This document shows, in pieces, positions 53,707 through 62,765 of a stretch of DNA of 64,000 nucleotides. The stretch is from the NCBI GenBank assembly GCA_036557285.1, contig DATBHW010000044.1:1-64000 (forward strand), in the 5' to 3' direction. This stretch comes from Ktedonobacterales bacterium (GTDB taxonomy: Bacteria; Chloroflexota; Ktedonobacteria; Ktedonobacterales; DATBGS01). Each line of letters opens with the position of its first letter. The first letter of the stretch is position 1. Below the pieces are notes generated by a model. It was not told where the DNA came from and did no database searches. It saw only the letters and a list, made by a program, of their open reading frames with translations. A program made the translations under genes and the position numbers.

Positions 53707-56238
53707 TCAGCGCAGGTCGCGCTCGACGTTGACCACATCCTTCATCTTTTTCAGCCTGGTAAAGATGTGATTTAACTGCTCCAGGCCCTCGATCTCCAGC
53801 GTCGCCGTGATGATTGCCTTGCGCGCCGAAGGAACGGTGGTCGCGCCCACCGCCGTCATATTGATGCCAATTTCCCCAACGGCTGTCGCCACATCGCGCA
53901 TCAGGCCAGGTCGGTCCTGGGCGGTAATAATAATGGGCGCCAGATAGCGTTCCTGCGGCATCGTCTCCCAGCTTACCTCGATCAGCCGCTCTCCATTGCG
54001 CTCCTTGTAGCGTCGCAGGTTCTTGCAATTGGCGCGATGCACCACCACCCCACGCCCCCGACTGGTAAAGCCGATCACTTCATCGCCTGGCAGCGGTGAA
54101 CAGCAGCTTGCCAGGCGGGTAAGCAGCCCACTCATCCCGCCAACAAGCAGCCCAGCCGCCTGCTTTGGCTCCGCAGGCGCTGTTGGCGTCAACGACGCCA
54201 GCACTGCCGAATCTTCCGCTGCCGCGCGCGCCTCGCGGTCGGTTGGCGTTTCATGGGCTTTTTGCTCCTCCTGGATATGCGCAACCAGCCGAAGCGCCAC
54301 CGTATGTGGGCGCAGCTTTTCGCGCCCGGCGGCAGCCAGCAAATCCTCCCACGCGCCCTCGCCAAACTCCCCCAGCAGCCAGCTTTTCTCATCCTCGGTC
54401 AGCGCCGCCAATCCCCGCGCGCCCAGCGCGCGCAGTTCGCGGTCCAGGTGTTCCTGCCCTATCTGAATATCAATATCGCGCTCCGTCGTCTTCAGATAGC
54501 GCAAAATCTTCTCGCGGGCGTGCTTGCTGCGCGCAAAGGCCAGCCAGTCGCGGGAGGGATGAGCGTTCTTGTTGGTGATAATATCAACGATCTCGCCATT
54601 CTTCAGTTCATAATCCAGCGGCACCATGCGCGTAATCAGCCGCTCGGTGTCTGTGATGATGCGCGCCCCCGCGCAGTGATCACCGACCTCGCTGTGGATG
54701 CGATAGGCAAAATCCAGCGGCGTCGAGCCGACGGGCAACTCCTTCACATCGCCCTTGGGCGTGAAGACAAAAATCTGATCTTTGAAGAGATCATCCTTGA
54801 CCGTCTCGACAAACTCCGTCGCCCCCAGCGATAGCTCTTTTTGCCATTCGCGTAGTTGCTCAATCCAGGCCAGCATCTCCTGACGTGGCAAGGCTGAGCC
54901 GCCGCTCTCTTTATAGTACCAATGCGTCGCCACGCCCAGTTCCGCTGTGCGGTGCATTTCGTGCGTGCGGATCTGAATCTCCGCCAGCCGGTTGTCCAGA
55001 CAAAAGACGGTGGTATGGAGGGACTGATAGCCGTTTTGCTTGGGCTGGGCGATATAATCCTTGATGCGCCCATCCTTGGGACGCCAGAGCATGTGGATAT
55101 GCCCCAGCGCCCGATAGCAATCCTCCACTGTATCCACCAGAATCCGAAAAGCGATCAGATCGTGAATCTCGCTGATGTCCACGCCTAGCCGCTCAATCTT
55201 GATATAGATGCTGTAGAGGTGCTTGGGGCGACCAGAGATTTCAGCCTTGATGCCAGCGCGGCGCATCTCTTCGTCCAGAATCTGGCAGACACGATCAATG
55301 TAGTCCTTGCGCTGCTCGCGCTTCTCGGACACTTGCTCTTTCAACCATTGATATTTCTTTGGCTCCAGATATTTAAAAGCCAGGTCTTCCAGTTCCGTCT
55401 TCACCAACCCCATACCCAGGCGGCCAGCCAGCGGCGCGTAAATCTCGCGCGTCTCGCGCGCTTTGGCTTGCTGCTGCGCCGGACTCATTGATTCCAGCGT
55501 GCGCATATTATGCAGCCGGTCGGCCAGCTTCACCATTACCACGCGCGGGTCTTCGGCCATCGCCAGCAGCAGCTTGCGCACTGTCTCAGCCTGCTGTTTG
55601 ATGTAGCTATCGCGCACGCGCTTCTTGCGCCGCTCTTCATCTTCTGAGGCTGGCACGGGCCGTAATTGGACGCCGCCTTCAGTCGAGGTCGTGCTATCGG
55701 CGGAAGCGTCTATGCGTCCGGCATCGTCTGCGCCTGCATGCTCCTCGGCCTGGCTCTGCTCATCGCTCGCGCGCGCGGGCGTGACCAGACGCAGCGCGCT
55801 CTTCGCAGGTCCGGTTTTCTTCTCTTCAAGGGCGCTCTTCCCACGCGCCGCTTTCTTCGTCTCGAAAGCGTTAAACTTGGTGACGCCATCAACAACGGCA
55901 GCGATCCCAGAGCCAAATCGCCCGCGAATATCGTCCAGCGTAAAGCGCGTATCCTCGACCACATCATGCAAAAGCGCCGCCGCCACCCCTTGCGCGTCAA
56001 TACGCATATCAGCCAGGATTTTTGCTACAGCCAGGGGGTGTTCAATATAGGCTTCGCCCGACTGGCGCGTCACGCCGCGATGCGCCTCCTCAGCCAGCGC
56101 ATAGGCATGCTCGACCAGTTCAATATCGCTGGCCGACATATAGCGTTGGCACTCATCCAGCAGCGCCTTCAACGCTCCTGTGGCTGGCTGAGCCGACTGA
56201 TGGTCCGGGTGAATATCCTTACGACTGGCCGTAGACAT
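53707..56238 (-). CDS. relA: Bifunctional (p)ppGpp synthetase/hydrolase (RelA/SpoT)
   Basis: An 843-residue Rsh alarmone enzyme controlling the stringent response. The hydrolase domain keeps the HD (LLHDVVEDT) and KLADRLHNMRTL motifs. The synthetase has EIHDLIAFRILVDTVEDCYRALG and QPKQNGYQSLHTTV. TGS (IFVFTPKGDVKELPVGSTPLDFAY) and C-terminal ACT domains follow. It is over 100 residues longer than typical Rsh because about 85 charged, low-complexity residues (126-212) are inserted in the HD domain between GVTKF and QAETVRKLLLAM. The start at 56238 has CAGGAG upstream. Transcription ends in a strong terminator. Confidence 0.95.
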   Translation of the reverse strand: MSTASRKDIHPDHQSAQPATGALKALLDECQRYMSASDIELVEHAYALAEEAHRGVTRQSGEAYIEHPLAVAKILADMRIDAQGVAAALLHDVVEDTRFTLDDIRGRFGSGIAAVVDGVTKFNAFETKKAARGKSALEEKKTGPAKSALRLVTPARASDEQSQAEEHAGADDAGRIDASADSTTSTEGGVQLRPVPASEDEERRKKRVRDSYIKQQAETVRKLLLAMAEDPRVVMVKLADRLHNMRTLESMSPAQQQAKARETREIYAPLAGRLGMGLVKTELEDLAFKYLEPKKYQWLKEQVSEKREQRKDYIDRVCQILDEEMRRAGIKAEISGRPKHLYSIYIKIERLGVDISEIHDLIAFRILVDTVEDCYRALGHIHMLWRPKDGRIKDYIAQPKQNGYQSLHTTVFCLDNRLAEIQIRTHEMHRTAELGVATHWYYKESGGSALPRQEMLAWIEQLREWQKELSLGATEFVETVKDDLFKDQIFVFTPKGDVKELPVGSTPLDFAYRIHSEVGDHCAGARIITDTERLITRMVPLDYELKNGEIVDIITNKNAHPSRDWLAFARSKHAREKILRYLKTTERDIDIQIGQEHLDRELRALGARGLAALTEDEKSWLLGEFGEGAWEDLLAAAGREKLRPHTVALRLVAHIQEEQKAHETPTDREARAAAEDSAVLASLTPTAPAEPKQAAGLLVGGMSGLLTRLASCCSPLPGDEVIGFTSRGRGVVVHRANCKNLRRYKERNGERLIEVSWETMPQERYLAPIIITAQDRPGLMRDVATAVGEIGINMTAVGATTVPSARKAIITATLEIEGLEQLNHIFTRLKKMKDVVNVERDLR

Positions 56239-56427
56239 GCCATTACTCCTGACAGTTTCCGCTGCAACCGATGTTGCTCGTATACGCGAAAACTTCATTT
56301 TAGTGTATCTGTTCGCCCGCAGGCGCGTCAAGGAGAAGAATAGAGTTGTTGCCAGCACATTCAATGCCAGCGTCCCTCAAGCCAGGGCAAGCGGCAGGCG
56401 CCAGATGCTGATAGATGATTGCGCCCC

Positions 56428-56472
56428 GCATTGAAGTGTTCCCATTTGCTTAGCATTGAAGCATTCCCATTT
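56428..56472. repeat. Tandem 20-bp direct repeat upstream of relA
   Basis: GCATTGAAGTGTTCCCATTT (56428-56447) and GCATTGAAGCATTCCCATTT (56453-56472) are spaced 25 bp. They lie about 190 bp before the relA start and 14 bp from the zinc-ribbon gene terminator. They are candidate regulator sites for relA. Confidence 0.55.
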
Positions 56473-56485
56473 TAAGAATCATAGC

Positions 56486-56525
56486 AAAAAAAGGAGAAAC
56501 AGGCCAGGAAGCTTCCTGGCCTGTT
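56486..56525 (-). terminator. Intrinsic terminator of the zinc-ribbon gene
   Basis: The perfect palindrome AACAGGCCAGGAAGC-GCTTCCTGGCCTGTT (56498-56525, with a shared centre) is followed on minus by TCTCCTTTTTTT. It lies 34 bp after the stop codon. Confidence 0.85.
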
Positions 56526-56558
56526 CATCGTGTTGTGTGACCTGATCCTTGAAACGAT

Positions 56559-56864
56559 CTAGCGGCGCACGCGCACTTTATCGTAGCAGGAGCTGCAATA
56601 CACCGGGCGATCATTCTTTGGCAGGAACGGAACCTCTGTCTCGGCGCCGCACTCGGCGCAAATGACCTGGTGCATTTCGCGCGGAGCGCGCTCACCGCCC
56701 GCCATCCGTCCGCCCCCCTGGGCGCGACGTGCCGCGCGGCACGTCGGACAGCGAGCAGGCTCATTCATCAAGCCTTTCTGCTGGTAGAACTCTTGCTCAC
56801 CGGCGGTGAATACAAAATCCTGACCGCACTCACGACACCTGAGCGTTTTGTCTGCGAAGCTCAA
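56559..56864 (-). CDS. Zinc-ribbon protein
   Basis: A 101-residue cytosolic protein with two CxxC-CxxC zinc ribbons: LRCRECGQDF ... ARCPTCRAARR and VICAECGAETEVPF ... VYCSSCYDKVRVRR. The first part matches the small 'probable zinc-ribbon' family (DKTLxCRxCGxxFxFTAGEQEFY), and the second resembles the CxxC knuckle found next to it in many bacteria. The central segment is Gly/Arg-rich. A nucleic-acid or ribosome-linked role is inferred from the basic charge. It is monocistronic. Confidence 0.85.
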   Translation of the reverse strand: MSFADKTLRCRECGQDFVFTAGEQEFYQQKGLMNEPARCPTCRAARRAQGGGRMAGGERAPREMHQVICAECGAETEVPFLPKNDRPVYCSSCYDKVRVRR

Positions 56865-57156
56865 CTAGGGACCTCCCTTTGAAATTATCGGTTATCCTGT
56901 GTCATGGTCCATAGCAGCGTGGCTTACCAGAGTTCCCCTAGCAGCGTGGGACGCCTTGTGCCAGGCCCGGAACGAGACCGAGTCGGATACCGGACAAAGC
57001 ATACACTATTTCAGCCCCTTTTTCAAGGGGTTTGCGAAGCAGTTTTCAAGGCTGTCAAATCCTGACACACTCTGAATCAAGTTGGTCTAGCATCAGGCGT
57101 CTGCTCTGCTGGCTGTTTCTCCGGTGCGGCTCTCCTTATGCTATAATGGGGCTGCT
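56865..57156. other. Divergent region between zinc-ribbon and tgt genes
   Basis: The tgt side has an extended -10, TGCTATAAT (57139-57147), with no good -35. Initiation at about 57154 would give an almost leaderless mRNA. A small hairpin CCCCTTTTTCAAGGGG lies near 57016-57031. Nothing else is recognised. Confidence 0.5.
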
Positions 57157-58413
57157 ATGTTGAGTTCTTCATCAGATCAACCAGTACTATCTTCCCATGA
57201 TCAGCACGACATGGCTGCATCCGTTGCCACGCCAGCCTTCACCTTCCAGGTTCACGCGCGCGATCCGCACAGCGCCGCCCGCGCCGGAACCATCCATACC
57301 CCACACGGCGACATCCCGACGCCTATCTACATGCCGGTGGGTACGCAGGCCAGCGTCAAAGCGGTCACGCCCGCCGAACTGGAGACGCTGGGAGCGAAGA
57401 TCATCCTCAGCAACACCTATCACCTGCTGCTGCGCCCCGGCCCCGAACTGATCGCCAGCTTTGGCGGCCTGCACAACTTCATGCAGTGGCAGCGCCCCAT
57501 CCTCACCGACAGCGGCGGCTTCCAGGTCTTCAGCCTGGGCCATCTGCGCAGGCTCACCGAGGAAGGGGCGCTGTTCCGCTCTCACCTGGATGGTTCCGAA
57601 CTCTTCCTGACACCAGAGCGCGTCGTTGCCGTCGAGGAGCAATACGGCGCGGACATCATCCTGCCACTGGACGAATGCCTGCCCTATCCCACCACGCCGG
57701 AGGCCAGCGTCATCGCTATGGAGCGCACGCACCGCTGGGCCGAGCGCGCCCTGGCCGCCAAACGCCGACCCGATCAAGCCCTCTTTGGCATCATTCAGGG
57801 CGCTTTTGACCCGGCGCTCCGCCGCGCCAGTGCGCGTTTTATTGGCGCGCTGCCCTTCCCTGGCTTCTCTATTGGCGGGCTTTCTGTAGGCGAACCCAAG
57901 GAACTGATGCTGCCGCTGCTGGAAGCGACGACCACCGAGCTTCCCGATGGCAAGCCACGCCATCTGCTGGGCGTTGGCTCGCCGGAAGATTTGCTGGAGT
58001 GTGTGGCGCGCGGCGTTGATATGTTCGATTGCGTCTTGCCCACGCGCACCGCCCGCAACGGCGGCCTCTATACCCGACATGGCCGCGTGAATATCCGCGC
58101 CGCTCGTTTCCGCGCTGAGCGCGGTCCCGTCGAGCCAGGCTGCGACTGCGCCGCCTGTCAGACCTTCAGCGCGGGCTATCTGCATCATCTGGCCCGCGCA
58201 GGCGAACTGCTCTACTATCGCCTCGGCACCATCCACAACCTGCGCTTCATGATCCGCCTGATGGAGCAGGCCCGCCAGGCCATTGTTGATGGGCACTTCA
58301 CCAGCTTCAGAGAGGAGTTTCTGGCGGGCTATACGCCGGTCAACGCCGAGGTGCGCGAGGCACAGCGCCGCAAATGGCAGGAAGCGCGAGCGCAAGAGCG
58401 TGGCAGCCTGTAA
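57157..58413 (+). CDS. tgt: Queuine/preQ1 tRNA-ribosyltransferase
   Basis: A 418-residue TIM-barrel enzyme that swaps guanine-34 for preQ1 in tRNAs with GUN anticodons. The active-site Asp residues lie in LTDSGGFQVFSLG and MFDCVLPTRTARNG. The zinc site is CDCAACQTFSAGYLHHL. The start is placed at 57157 just after the predicted transcription start. The first 30 residues are polar and non-homologous, and an internal ATG at 57211 (MAASVATPAFTFQ) could be the true start. No other queuosine genes are in the window. Confidence 0.93.
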   Translation: MLSSSSDQPVLSSHDQHDMAASVATPAFTFQVHARDPHSAARAGTIHTPHGDIPTPIYMPVGTQASVKAVTPAELETLGAKIILSNTYHLLLRPGPELIASFGGLHNFMQWQRPILTDSGGFQVFSLGHLRRLTEEGALFRSHLDGSELFLTPERVVAVEEQYGADIILPLDECLPYPTTPEASVIAMERTHRWAERALAAKRRPDQALFGIIQGAFDPALRRASARFIGALPFPGFSIGGLSVGEPKELMLPLLEATTTELPDGKPRHLLGVGSPEDLLECVARGVDMFDCVLPTRTARNGGLYTRHGRVNIRAARFRAERGPVEPGCDCAACQTFSAGYLHHLARAGELLYYRLGTIHNLRFMIRLMEQARQAIVDGHFTSFREEFLAGYTPVNAEVREAQRRKWQEARAQERGSL

Positions 58414-58428
58414 AAGGACAGAAAGCTT

Positions 58429-60036
58429 TCACCGCCAACGCTGCCGCATATGCGCCATCTCAGATTTTTGAGATGGCGCATATCTGCTCTGCTCATGATA
58501 GCCTTCAAGGCGATCTATCCATACCGTATACCCCATTTCCCGCAACCACTCTTTATCATGAGCAGTCAATCTGCCAGCGTGACGTGGTTTGCCCAGGCAA
58601 TGCGCTGCCTCCAAGCGCGCGGCAACCAGGACACACCGCCAGATAGACCAGCGCCTTCTGAGGCTTACTGTCGCTACTTCCCAGGCTTCCTCATAGCAGC
58701 CTGTGCGCAACAGGAGCACGGCCTTGAGGACTACAGCCATATTGGCCGCCCGCGAACCGCGTCCCTGGAACTGAGCGAGCGCCTCAATATCGGCTGTCGC
58801 CTCTGGAAACTTGCCTAGCTCCAGCCGCGCACGCGCCCGATCCCCCAGCGCGTACACTCCCAGCGGTCTGCCTAATTCGATCACTCTAGTGGTTGCCCGC
58901 TCCAACTCAGGCCATTTCCCCTGGGCGCTGGACGCATCAACGAGTTCCTGCCAGGCTTCCACAGAGTTTTCATCCCTTGAGATCACAGCTTGTGCGATCT
59001 GTTCAGCTTCAGCGTAGCGTTTCTGGTGGACGTAGACATGCGCCTGGAGCGTCAGGGCTTCGGCGTCATGAGGATGCTCTGCCAGCACCCGCTCAATAAT
59101 CTGCAAGGTTTCGGCATTGTGTCCCGCGTAGTAGAGGCTATGAGCAAAACCCAGTCGAGTCTCTTTGAGCGGCTGCTGAGCATGAACAGCCTCGACTAAA
59201 GACTCGAATGCCAGCGTGGTGACAAACACGCCAGGTTGTTTAGGCGCTTCGGCCAGCGTGGCAAGCGAGATTGAGACGCCGCCATGATAAGCCATCCAAT
59301 CACAGAGCGCTTTTACCGCTTCTGGGTACCTCTGCTCCAAATATGGAGCAGCCACCTGCTGCGCCCAGCGATATTCTCGCTGCTCAGCGTCTCGCTCTCT
59401 CGCCTCCCCATCTACGACACACCAGCGCCCCCGTGTCCTCTCGATTTTATGCTGCATATGATGAGCAATCTCGTGGAGCAAGGTCGAGAGCATGCGTAGT
59501 CGGAGATAGAGTTCTAGTATCTCCCGGTTGGGCAGCGCGTCATCATATACATGGGCGTAGAGCCTGATGGTTGCGCGATATGAAAAGTATGTCCCAAGGT
59601 AGCGCCCGCCAAAGACTCCTGGCAGGATTTCGCCGCCAAGACGCCCCGTCAAGGGATCGCGCTCAAGAGGAAGGCTTTCAACATCGAGTTCCTGGCGCTG
59701 ATACGGCACCCCCAGACACAACTCAATGAGACTTATCCCTGTGAGCGCCTCTGATGGCAAGCGCTGCATCACAGCCCGCAAATCCTCTACGCTCGCGGGG
59801 TAATGAACAAACGCTTTCTGGTCTACGACCAGGATGGGGGGAGGCTCGCCATCAATAGGCGCTTCAAGCGATGGCGGCTGGCGGCGTCCGCGCCATACCT
59901 CCGCCTTGATGGCGCGTTTCCGGCCAAGCAATGCGCGGATATGTTCGATGCGGACACGTCGCCGTTGCGACTGAGCATACTGGTCCTGCCGCGCTTCCTT
60001 AAGCTGTCGTCGCGTAGCATGAATGCTCCGTGACAT
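58429..60036 (-). CDS. TPR-repeat protein with HExxH zinc-protease-like motif
   Basis: A 535-residue protein of unrecognised family. A basic N-terminal helix (about 1-50) precedes a region containing MLSTLLHEIAHHMQHKIER near residue 190. HEIAHH is a zincin-type HExxH, but the third ligand is not obvious. From about residue 270 it has TPR-like helical repeats (GFAHSLYYAGHNAETLQIIERVLAEHPHDAEALTLQAHVYVHQKRYAEAEQIAQAVI). No signal peptide is seen. The last codons lie in a 15-bp perfect inverted repeat (58448-58483). Upstream on the same strand is a truncated metallophosphoesterase start, so this locus may have been rearranged. Confidence 0.65.
   Translation of the reverse strand: MSRSIHATRRQLKEARQDQYAQSQRRRVRIEHIRALLGRKRAIKAEVWRGRRQPPSLEAPIDGEPPPILVVDQKAFVHYPASVEDLRAVMQRLPSEALTGISLIELCLGVPYQRQELDVESLPLERDPLTGRLGGEILPGVFGGRYLGTYFSYRATIRLYAHVYDDALPNREILELYLRLRMLSTLLHEIAHHMQHKIERTRGRWCVVDGEARERDAEQREYRWAQQVAAPYLEQRYPEAVKALCDWMAYHGGVSISLATLAEAPKQPGVFVTTLAFESLVEAVHAQQPLKETRLGFAHSLYYAGHNAETLQIIERVLAEHPHDAEALTLQAHVYVHQKRYAEAEQIAQAVISRDENSVEAWQELVDASSAQGKWPELERATTRVIELGRPLGVYALGDRARARLELGKFPEATADIEALAQFQGRGSRAANMAVVLKAVLLLRTGCYEEAWEVATVSLRRRWSIWRCVLVAARLEAAHCLGKPRHAGRLTAHDKEWLREMGYTVWIDRLEGYHEQSRYAPSQKSEMAHMRQRWR
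58448..58483. repeat. Perfect 15-bp inverted repeat in the 3' end of the TPR gene
   Basis: ATATGCGCCATCTCA (58448-58462) and TGAGATGGCGCATAT (58469-58483) with a 6-base loop. It lies between the convergent tgt and TPR genes. There is no T-run on either strand, so it is a hairpin of unclear role, possibly mRNA 3'-end protection. Confidence 0.6.
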
Positions 60037-60049
60037 GCCACCGTCCTTT

Positions 60050-60121
60050 TTAGGCCCGTACAGCCTCCAGCGCCCAGCTATTGCCGTGAATATCAGCCAG
60101 CACAGCCAGGATGCTATTCAT
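60050..60121 (-). pseudogene. Truncated metallophosphoesterase N-terminus (23 codons)
   Basis: An ATG with GAGG seven bases upstream opens a frame reading NSILAVLADIHGNSWALEAV, then R-A and TAA. The Asp-x-His-Gly-Asn motif and following helix are the hallmark first metal-binding strand of bacterial calcineurin-like phosphoesterases (normally 200-250 residues). All later motifs are absent, and the TPR/HExxH gene begins 13 bp further on. It is most simply a gene cut by rearrangement. A functional micro-ORF is less likely. Confidence 0.65.
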
Positions 60122-60133
60122 TCCTGTTCCTCA

Positions 60134-60637
60134 TTACTCCCAGCCTGCCTCCATCGGCGGCGGGTTACGCAGCGTGGAAAGGACGACACAATATTTCTCC
60201 GCCTTCTCGCGCAGCGCGGCAAGCTGTTCCGGGCTGGCATCTGGCGCGACAATATCGAACCGTGTCCTGATCGCCAGAAAGCCAACCGGAACCGTGGGAT
60301 CAACCCCCAGCGTGCCTTTTAAGTCCAGGTCGCCCTCCACCGTCACGTTGATCTTTTCGGTCTTGATGCCCATCGCCTCGGCAACCATCTGCGTCGTTAG
60401 CTGCGCGCAGGCGGCCAGCGCCCCCAGCAGCAGATCGCCGGAGCAGGCTCCCGCGCCAGGCCCACCAACGCCAGGATGCGCCTCGGCTTGATAGATGGCG
60501 CGGCCCAGGTCCACATTGCACGCCACCGGCGTATCCGTCTGATCGCCTCTGGCCGTCAGGGTGATGATGGCGCGCTCTGGCTCCTGCCGGTACTGCTGCT
60601 TCAGCGGCTTTTGCTTCTCGCGTAGATTAAAGGTCAT
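60134..60637 (-). CDS. OsmC-family peroxidase-like protein
   Basis: A 167-residue OsmC/Ohr-fold protein. The two reactive Cys are in GACSGDLLLGALAACAQ and EKYCVVLSTLRN, and PVGFLAIRTRFDI is part of the domain-swapped beta sheet. Members reduce organic hydroperoxides, though this branch (with a long N-terminal strand and no Ohr signature) is poorly characterised. It lies 24 bp after gatA on the same strand and may be cotranscribed. Confidence 0.85.
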   Translation of the reverse strand: MTFNLREKQKPLKQQYRQEPERAIITLTARGDQTDTPVACNVDLGRAIYQAEAHPGVGGPGAGACSGDLLLGALAACAQLTTQMVAEAMGIKTEKINVTVEGDLDLKGTLGVDPTVPVGFLAIRTRFDIVAPDASPEQLAALREKAEKYCVVLSTLRNPPPMEAGWE

Positions 60638-60661
60638 GATGGTTGCTCCTGTCTCACCTGG

Positions 60662-62143
60662 CTACGCCGCGCTTGTAACATTCAGCGTCGGGCGGCGGCG
60701 ATGATAGTCTGTTACTTGTTGATAGGCATCGGCCACGCGCAGCAAGACCGCTTCCTTGAATGCAGCGCCCAGCAGTTGCACCCCCACCGGCAGGCCCTCG
60801 CTGAACGGGCCGGGCATCGAGAGGCCGCAGATGCCCGCCAGATTCGCCGGAATCGTAAAGACATCCGAGAGATACATCTGATAGGGGTCATCAACCTTCT
60901 CGCCAATCTTGAACGCCACCGTCGGCGAGACCGGACTGACCAGCACGTCGAACCGCTCGAACGCGCGATCAAAGTCTTGTTTGATCAGCGTGCGTATCTT
61001 TTCGGCGCGCAGATAATAGGCATCGTAATAGCCGGAAGAAAGGGCATACGTGCCAAGCATAATCCGTCGCTTGACTTCCGGCCCAAAGCCTTGCTGGCGA
61101 GTCTTTTTGTAGACATCCAGCAGGTCTTCGGCCTCCTCGCGCACTGAGAGGCCATACTTGATGCCATCATAGCGCGCCAGATTGGCGCTGGCCTCGGCAG
61201 GCGCGATAATGTAATAGGCCGCGACGCCATAGCGCGTGTGCGGCAGCGACACCTCGCCCACCTCCGCTCCCAGATCGCGCAGCGTTTCGATGGCCGCGCG
61301 CACCGAGGCGACGACGCCCGGCTCGGTACCCTCAATCCAGTATTCTTCAGGGATGCCCACGCGCAGCCCCTTGAGATCGCCAGTCAGCGCGGCGCTATAA
61401 TCAGGCACAGGCGCCTGAACCGCCGTCGAATCCAGCGGGTCCGCCCCGGCTATCGGCTGGAAGAGCAGGGCCGCGTCGCGGGCATCGCGGGCAAAGGGGC
61501 CAATTTGATCGAGCGACGAGGCAAAGGCAACCAGCCCGAAGCGCGAAACCCGGCCATAGCTGGGCTTGAGCGCCGTCACATTGCAAAGCGCGCCGGGCTG
61601 GCGAATCGAGCCGCCGGTATCGGTGCCATATGACCCCAGCGCCTCGCAAGCCGCCACCGCCACCGCCGAGCCGCCGCTGCTCCCGCCTGGCACGCGCGCC
61701 AGATCCCACGGGTTGCGCGTCGGAAAGAAGGCGGAGTTTTCGGTGGAAGACCCCATCGCAAACTCGTCCATGTTGGTCTTGCCCAGCATCACGATGCCCG
61801 CCGCATTGAGCCGCTGCATCACCGTCGCGTCGTAGGGCGGCACAAAGTCCTCCAGAATATGCGAGCCGCAGGTGGTGCGCACTCTATCGGTGCAGATGAC
61901 ATCTTTGATCGCCAGCGGAATGCCCGTCAGCGGCGAAACAGCCTCTCCAGCGGCAAAGCGACGATCCGCCGCTTCCGCCTGCTGCAATGCCAGATCAGGC
62001 GTCAAAGTGATAAAGGCGCGCAGCGCACGCTCAACCTCATCAATCCGCTCCAGATGCGCCCTGGTCAGTTCCACCGAACTGATCTCGCGGCGGCGCAATA
62101 ATTCAGCAGCTTCGTGTATGGTTACTTCCCAAAGTGGGGCCAT
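60662..62143 (-). CDS. gatA: Asp-tRNA(Asn)/Glu-tRNA(Gln) amidotransferase subunit A
   Basis: A 493-residue amidase that frees ammonia from glutamine for tRNA-dependent Asn/Gln formation. The Ser-cisSer-Lys triad is visible: Lys in [12 protein letters not shown] and the Ser residues in [30 protein letters not shown] is the standard signature. It is 3 bp after gatC. gatB is not in the window. Confidence 0.97.
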   Translation of the reverse strand: MAPLWEVTIHEAAELLRRREISSVELTRAHLERIDEVERALRAFITLTPDLALQQAEAADRRFAAGEAVSPLTGIPLAIKDVICTDRVRTTCGSHILEDFVPPYDATVMQRLNAAGIVMLGKTNMDEFAMGSSTENSAFFPTRNPWDLARVPGGSSGGSAVAVAACEALGSYGTDTGGSIRQPGALCNVTALKPSYGRVSRFGLVAFASSLDQIGPFARDARDAALLFQPIAGADPLDSTAVQAPVPDYSAALTGDLKGLRVGIPEEYWIEGTEPGVVASVRAAIETLRDLGAEVGEVSLPHTRYGVAAYYIIAPAEASANLARYDGIKYGLSVREEAEDLLDVYKKTRQQGFGPEVKRRIMLGTYALSSGYYDAYYLRAEKIRTLIKQDFDRAFERFDVLVSPVSPTVAFKIGEKVDDPYQMYLSDVFTIPANLAGICGLSMPGPFSEGLPVGVQLLGAAFKEAVLLRVADAYQQVTDYHRRRPTLNVTSAA

Positions 62144-62146
62144 TCT

Positions 62147-62458
62147 CTATCCTCCAGCTTCTTCGCCAGCTTCTTCCAACACAGCGGGGACACGCAAAAA
62201 GTTCTCTTCAGCCTCAGGCGCGTTGGCAAGCAACTGCCTGGGCTGGTCAGAAGGGCGCGGCTGGTCGGGAGCCATCACATTACGCACTGGCAAGATATAG
62301 GCGCTGGCGGGTACCTGGCTTACATCAACCTCGTTCAAGATCGCCATATTTTCCAGAATCACCCCAAGCTGGCTCATCAGCCGCTCTTTCTCTTCTTCGT
62401 TCAACCCCAGGCGAGCCAGCAGGGCCACATTCTCAACATCTTCGCGTGTAATTGCCAT
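62147..62458 (-). CDS. gatC: Asp/Glu-tRNA amidotransferase subunit C
   Basis: A 103-residue subunit that wraps around GatA and stabilises GatCAB. The N-terminus TREDVENVALLARLGLNEEEKERLMSQLG and the later RxD-like VRNVMAPDQPRPSD and ANAPEAEENFLRVPAVLE are characteristic. It precedes gatA by 3 bp. Confidence 0.95.
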   Translation of the reverse strand: MAITREDVENVALLARLGLNEEEKERLMSQLGVILENMAILNEVDVSQVPASAYILPVRNVMAPDQPRPSDQPRQLLANAPEAEENFLRVPAVLEEAGEEAGG

Positions 62459-62470
62459 GATATTTTCTCC

Positions 62471-62758
62471 TCAATAGCGCACCCGGAATCCCGCAAATAC
62501 GCCGGTGGCTGGCCCCCAACCAGTCTCAACCTCCCGCACATAGGCCGCAGGTGGACCCAGACGCAGCGATTCCAGCAATCGCTCCAGCAGGGGGCGTGGC
62601 CCCTCGGCAATCACCTCAACCGTCCCATTGGGCAGATTGCGCGCATAGCCGCGCAGACCCAGCGCGTTGGCCTCTTCAATCACAAAATAACGATAGCCCA
62701 CGCCATGCACGCGCCCATGCGCGGTAGCCGTCAGGCGCACGATCTCTGTCTCCCCCAT
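62471..62758 (-). CDS. acyP: Acylphosphatase
   Basis: A 95-residue enzyme hydrolysing acyl phosphates such as carbamoyl or acetyl phosphate. The active-site GRVHGVGYRYFV (catalytic Arg in GYR) and Asn in GYARNLPNGTVEVIAEG are present, at normal family length. It lies between gatC and plsC, with gaps of 7-12 bp, in one operon. Confidence 0.94.
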   Translation of the reverse strand: MGETEIVRLTATAHGRVHGVGYRYFVIEEANALGLRGYARNLPNGTVEVIAEGPRPLLERLLESLRLGPPAAYVREVETGWGPATGVFAGFRVRY

Positions 62759-62765
62759 CGCAGCA

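Noticed and set aside
57187-58395. A 402-codon minus frame opposite tgt
   Set aside because: It is complementary to a clear tgt gene and has no recognisable motif.
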